Source of the DNA: Myxococcota bacterium
GTDB taxonomy: Bacteria; Myxococcota_A; UBA796; JAJRTE01
Reading direction: 5' to 3'
Length of the DNA stretch: 64,000 bases
NCBI GenBank assembly: GCA_024278455.1
Contig: JAJRTE010000101.1
Coordinates: 1-64,000 of the forward strand
The translations under genes were made by a program, and so were the position numbers. Position 1 is the first letter of the stretch; every line of letters begins with the position of its first letter. This document shows positions 60,923 to 64,000 of this stretch, piece by piece. Under the pieces are notes generated by a model. It did not search any database and was not told the DNA's origin. It worked only from the letters and a program-made list of their open reading frames with translations.

Positions 60923-61113
60923 CTGTCGCCGTCCCCCGATCGTCCGGCAAGGTCGTTTCCGCCCGTTCCGCCGCCGAGGCCCGAACCGGACACGTCTCGA
61001 CGACTCCGGCCGGCGCGCGATCGTGGTCATGCAGCCGTCCCAGCGGGGGCTCCCGGCTCGAGGGTCCCGGAGCGAACCCGGAATGGCGCAGCCTGGTTCG
61101 GAAGGGAGGAATC

Positions 61114-62109
61114 ATGACACGCATCTACGTGACGCAGCCACTGTCGAAAATCGCGGTGAGGGGAGGCAAGGTGATCGTCAGTGTCGAGGGCGACGTTCAG
61201 AACACCTGGCCGATCGATTCGGTACGATCGATCGTATGCTGGGGCACGCCGCAGTTCACCCCTCACGCCATCGAGAAGCTCCTCGACGGAGGGATCGAGG
61301 TGCACCTGATGACCAGGGGCGGGCGGTACCGCGGCTCACTGGGCAACGGCAGCGGCCCTCAGGTGTTCCTCCAGATGGCCCAGTACGCCCGGTGGCAGGA
61401 CCAGGATTTCCGGCTCGACGTGGCGCGTCGCATCGTGCGCAACAAGGTGGAGAACCAGCGCGCCTTGCTCCGCGCCGCAGCCTACAGCAGGAACGACCAG
61501 GCCTTGAAATCGCTCACCGAGTCACTCACGGAAGTGGCCGCCGCAGTTGACACCGCAGCGGACATACCGCGGTTGATGGGTCTCGAAGGCACGGCCTCCC
61601 GTATCTACTTCGACGGGTTCGGGCGCATTCTCACACCGGACATCCCGTTCAAGGGCCGGAGCCGCCGCCCGCCCCTCGACCCGCCCAACGCCCTGCTCTC
61701 TTTCGGCTACACCCTGCTAGGCAACGAAATCGGTGGCCTGCTCGAGGCCGAGGGGTTCCAGGTCCGTCTCGGGTTTCTCCACAGCTTTCGATACGGCCGG
61801 GCGAGCCTGGCGCTGGACGTGCTCGAAGCGCTCCGTCAACCAGCGATCGATCGCTGGGTACTTACGCTGCTCAACAGGCGCATGTTCGGCCCGGACGACT
61901 TCGAAAACCGTGACGGCGGCGTCTACCTGGCCGCCGCCGGCCGGAAGCGCTTTCTCACCTGGTATGGAGAGCAGATGGGAGAGCCGGAATGTGCCGGATC
62001 GTGGCGCGCGAAGATCGTCCAGCGGGTCGCCGGGCTGCGTGACGCGATCCTGGACGGGGACGCCGGGCCACTCGTGCACCCGGTCGTGCCCGGCGACTCG
62101 TACCTGTAG
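61114..62109 (+). CDS. cas1: CRISPR-associated endonuclease Cas1
   Basis: A 331-residue Cas1. The N-terminal beta domain ends near MAQYARW, and the helical catalytic domain shows LEGTASRIYFDGF (metal-binding Glu), GFLHSFRYGR (His) and SLALDVLEALRQP (Asp/Glu). With Cas2 it forms the integrase that inserts prespacers into a CRISPR array. The ATG at 61114 follows AGGGAGGA. It lies 191 bases after the RT-PrimPol gene and 37 bases before cas2. All catalytic residues appear intact. Confidence 0.95.
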   Translation: MTRIYVTQPLSKIAVRGGKVIVSVEGDVQNTWPIDSVRSIVCWGTPQFTPHAIEKLLDGGIEVHLMTRGGRYRGSLGNGSGPQVFLQMAQYARWQDQDFRLDVARRIVRNKVENQRALLRAAAYSRNDQALKSLTESLTEVAAAVDTAADIPRLMGLEGTASRIYFDGFGRILTPDIPFKGRSRRPPLDPPNALLSFGYTLLGNEIGGLLEAEGFQVRLGFLHSFRYGRASLALDVLEALRQPAIDRWVLTLLNRRMFGPDDFENRDGGVYLAAAGRKRFLTWYGEQMGEPECAGSWRAKIVQRVAGLRDAILDGDAGPLVHPVVPGDSYL

Positions 62110-62146
62110 CAGTCGCCATCGTGTCCTGCCTGTCGGAGGAAGCGCC

Positions 62147-62419
62147 ATGCGTTACATCATCTGCTACGACATTGCCGACGACAAAAGGAGGCGGTTGGTA
62201 GTCAAGCGGCTCGAGCGGTGCGCGGAGCGGGTGCAGTACAGCGTATTCGAGGGACAGTTCAGCGAGACATCGGTGGTCCGGGTGTGGTCGGACCTGCAAA
62301 CGCTGATCGAGCCGGAGGTGGATGGACTGATGCTGGTGCCCGTATGTCGCACGTGCAACAGGGGTCGGTGGGAGGCGGGTATCACCGTGCGGTACGACCC
62401 CGGGGACGGGATCGTGTGA
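62147..62419 (+). CDS. cas2: CRISPR-associated protein Cas2
   Basis: A 90-residue Cas2. It begins MRYIICYDIADDKRRR, with the typical ferredoxin-like fold, followed by RVQYSVFEGQF and a C-terminal part with CRTC. It bridges two Cas1 dimers in the integration complex. The ATG at 62147 follows CGGAGG. No cas effector gene follows in this window. Confidence 0.95.
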   Translation: MRYIICYDIADDKRRRLVVKRLERCAERVQYSVFEGQFSETSVVRVWSDLQTLIEPEVDGLMLVPVCRTCNRGRWEAGITVRYDPGDGIV

Positions 62420-62502
62420 GGTCTCCCGCGGCGCCCTGGCACAACTGTTCGCGCCTGGCAACGACCGTGCGTGAGCACCAGGCGGCCCCTCGTTCCGCAT
62501 GG

Positions 62503-62589
62503 AGGGGCGGGTCTCAGACCCGCCCCTGCCGTGTCCACCGGGATTCATCCCGCAGGCCGGGTACAGGGGTCCTCATTCAGGGAGGACTG
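62503..62589. repeat. 87-bp repeat, copy A, with a 12-bp perfect inverted repeat
   Basis: The unit begins AGGGGCGGGTCT-C-AGACCCGCCCCT, a perfect palindrome at 62503-62527, and ends GGAGGACTG. The rest (GCCGTGTCCACCGGGATT and onwards) matches copy B at all but about three positions. This resembles a REP/BIME or miniature mobile element rather than a CRISPR repeat. Confidence 0.8.
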
Positions 62590-62661
62590 CCCCCCCGGCC
62601 CCCCCCGGCCCGGGGGGGGCCGTCGCCCGGCCCACACCGCCCACCGTTACGACGACAATGT

Positions 62662-62748
62662 AGGGGCGGGTCTCTGACCCGCCCCTGCCGTGTCCACCGG
62701 GATTCATCCCGCAGGCCGGGCACAGGGGTCCTCATTCGGGGAGGACTG
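62662..62748. repeat. 87-bp repeat, copy B
   Basis: The second copy of the unit, in the same orientation and 159 bases downstream of copy A. Its palindrome has one mismatch (TCTCTGACC instead of TCTCAGACC). Together the copies could define a paired structure of about 246 bases. Confidence 0.8.
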
Positions 62749-62965
62749 ACCCCACCCGTCCGGGGGGGGGGCGGACCAGGCGACGCAGCGGAGAGCTTCA
62801 CGTACATCTGTCTTCCTCCCCGGGCCTACCAGGAACGATGACGAAATCGGAGACCCACAGGTTGACTGCGACGGAGAAAGCTGGCATGTTGCCACCATGC
62901 GAGACGGCGCCTCGACACAGGTTCAGTGTCCTCGAGGCGGCGGCGCGGATGTCAGGAGGAAGGGC

Positions 62966-63940
62966 ATGAAAAAGGGAGGCACATCCATGGCCGATGGCAA
63001 TTCCGTTCGGCTCGGGCGCGGCCTGGGCATGGTCATCTTCGTTTCCGTGGCAAGCACCGCGATGGCTGCGCCGAACGAGACGGCGACCGATACCGGCGCT
63101 CAGGCGACCGATACCGGGGAGCACGAGGCCCGAGCACAGGCTGATACGGCGGCGCAACCGACACAAAGCACCGCGGTCGACCAGGTCGCTCAGCCCACGC
63201 CGGCGCGGCCGGACTGGCTGAACAGCACCGAACAGGAGTTCCTCGACAGCACCGGGGGACTCCGGCCCATCGCCACCTACGACAGCGACTCCGGGCTGGT
63301 CACCATCAAGCTCAAGAAGCCGGGCCTCACCTTTGACGATATTTTCGAAGTCGCCATCGGGCCTACTTACGATTACTACAAGCGAACCGACCTGGTGGAG
63401 ACGAGCTTCCGCGGGGAGATGGACGGCAAGCAGTACCTGTTCACCGGCACCATTGCCAAGAAGTACATTCTGGGCGGCTCGATCACCGTGGCATCGGTGC
63501 CCGTGGTCACGCGGTTCACCCAGTCCAGGAAAGCGGATCACATCACGATCACGTGGCAGAAGGCCGGCGATGAAACTGCCAGGCGGTTCTTGAACAAGTA
63601 CAAGGATCGTCTGGCCGCGGCCCTGAAGGGAGCCGGGGTCGACGAGGATCTGGACGAGTACCTGGAAGACATCCTCGGCGACCTGTCCGACACCGACACC
63701 ATTTGGGGCCGGCACGAGTACTATCCAGCGACGGGATACTACATCTATCAGCAGAAGGCCCTCATGGCGAGCGCCGTGGCGAACCTGATCGCGAGCGTCG
63801 CCGGGGAGTCGGACATCAAGGGAGCGGCTCTCAAGATCGGCTACCAGGTTCTCAGGGAACCCGACTACGCGGGCCCTCCAGGAGAGCCGGGCAAGAAGGT
63901 GGTGGACATGTCCGGAGATACCATCTGCGCGGGAAGATAG
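62966..63940 (+). CDS. Exported protein of unknown function
   Basis: A 324-residue protein with a signal peptide (VIFVSVASTAMA) and a Thr/Gln/Ala-rich linker (residues 35-80) followed by a beta-rich domain (ATYDSDSGLVTIKLKKPGLTF, YLFTGTIAKKYILGGSITV) and a helical C-terminus. No family is recognised. The ATG at 62966 follows AGGAGGAAGGG. It is separated from cas2 by the 87-base repeats and probably unrelated to it. Confidence 0.75.
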   Translation: MKKGGTSMADGNSVRLGRGLGMVIFVSVASTAMAAPNETATDTGAQATDTGEHEARAQADTAAQPTQSTAVDQVAQPTPARPDWLNSTEQEFLDSTGGLRPIATYDSDSGLVTIKLKKPGLTFDDIFEVAIGPTYDYYKRTDLVETSFRGEMDGKQYLFTGTIAKKYILGGSITVASVPVVTRFTQSRKADHITITWQKAGDETARRFLNKYKDRLAAALKGAGVDEDLDEYLEDILGDLSDTDTIWGRHEYYPATGYYIYQQKALMASAVANLIASVAGESDIKGAALKIGYQVLREPDYAGPPGEPGKKVVDMSGDTICAGR

Positions 63941-64000
63941 GGTCGGCCTCGAGTCGGGATGTTTGCAGGACCTGTGACGCCGGCCGAGCGCGGGTTGCGA

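Larger units (their letters stand above)
62420..62965. other. Non-coding region downstream of cas2
   Basis: About 545 bases. The position is where a CRISPR array might be expected, but there is no series of short repeats with unique spacers. It holds the two 87-base repeats described separately, with long C- or G-runs after each. Confidence 0.7.

Noticed and set aside
62420-62965. CRISPR array downstream of cas2
   Set aside because: Only two long (87-base) copies are present, 159 bases apart, with no short regular repeats and spacers.

Overview
The window is about 64 kb of GC-rich bacterial chromosome, densely coded on both strands, with no rRNA, tRNA or CRISPR array that I can see. The gene content suggests a free-living, signalling-rich bacterium of a deltaproteobacterial, myxobacterial or related candidate-phylum type. 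It has secreted proteins with MopE/DUF4215 cysteine repeats, a Ser/Thr kinase, FHA and chemosensory signalling, cytochrome bd, a glycyl radical enzyme and selenium use. I cannot fix the phylum from sequence alone. The palindrome CTCGAG is strikingly frequent in most genes and almost absent from a few, which helps separate resident from newly arrived DNA.

Region by region: 0.1-6.5 kb holds a secreted nuclease-like protein, a YkgJ-like protein, cydAB and a radical SAM protein. 6.8-14.9 kb holds a cysteine desulfurase-SelD fusion, an orphan PhnD-like lipoprotein, a very large SAVED-KAP membrane NTPase, and a secreted thioredoxin-like selenoprotein. The last reads through an in-frame TGA followed by a SECIS-like hairpin; a standard gene caller would truncate it. 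15-20.4 kb holds a GT-C glycosyltransferase, a second B12/radical SAM protein and a two-component system. 20.5-29.3 kb holds a glycyl radical enzyme with an SCP2-like N-terminus and its activase, 3-methyladenine glycosylase, a CASTOR/POLLUX-like channel with an EF-hand, and an EVE protein.

29.5-43.2 kb holds a GT-C/TPR protein, a broken aspartyl protease-PDZ gene beside an Rpn-like nuclease, a four-part receptor kinase, a DEDDh exonuclease, MtaB, an FHA-rhomboid pair, an M1 peptidase and a membrane protein. 43.2-51.3 kb is a complete Wsp-like chemosensory operon on the minus strand: CheW, CheR, TPR, CheW, soluble MCP, CheA-REC, REC-GGDEF and CheB. It should convert a cytoplasmic signal into c-di-GMP. 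The CheR and TPR parts are separated by a single in-frame TAA.

51.7-64 kb is the most unusual part. After a secreted metalloprotease come a DUF6232-like protein, a JAB-E1 fusion and an E2-like protein (a ubiquitin-like conjugation set), a membrane protein and a small protein. These are followed on the same strand by a reverse transcriptase-primase/polymerase fusion, cas1 and cas2. No CRISPR effector or array is in view. Two 87-bp repeats with a near-perfect palindrome follow cas2, then an exported protein of unknown function. The strongest candidates for undescribed biology are the UPYC selenoprotein, the SAVED-KAP protein, and the conjugation set next to the RT-PrimPol-Cas1-Cas2 module.
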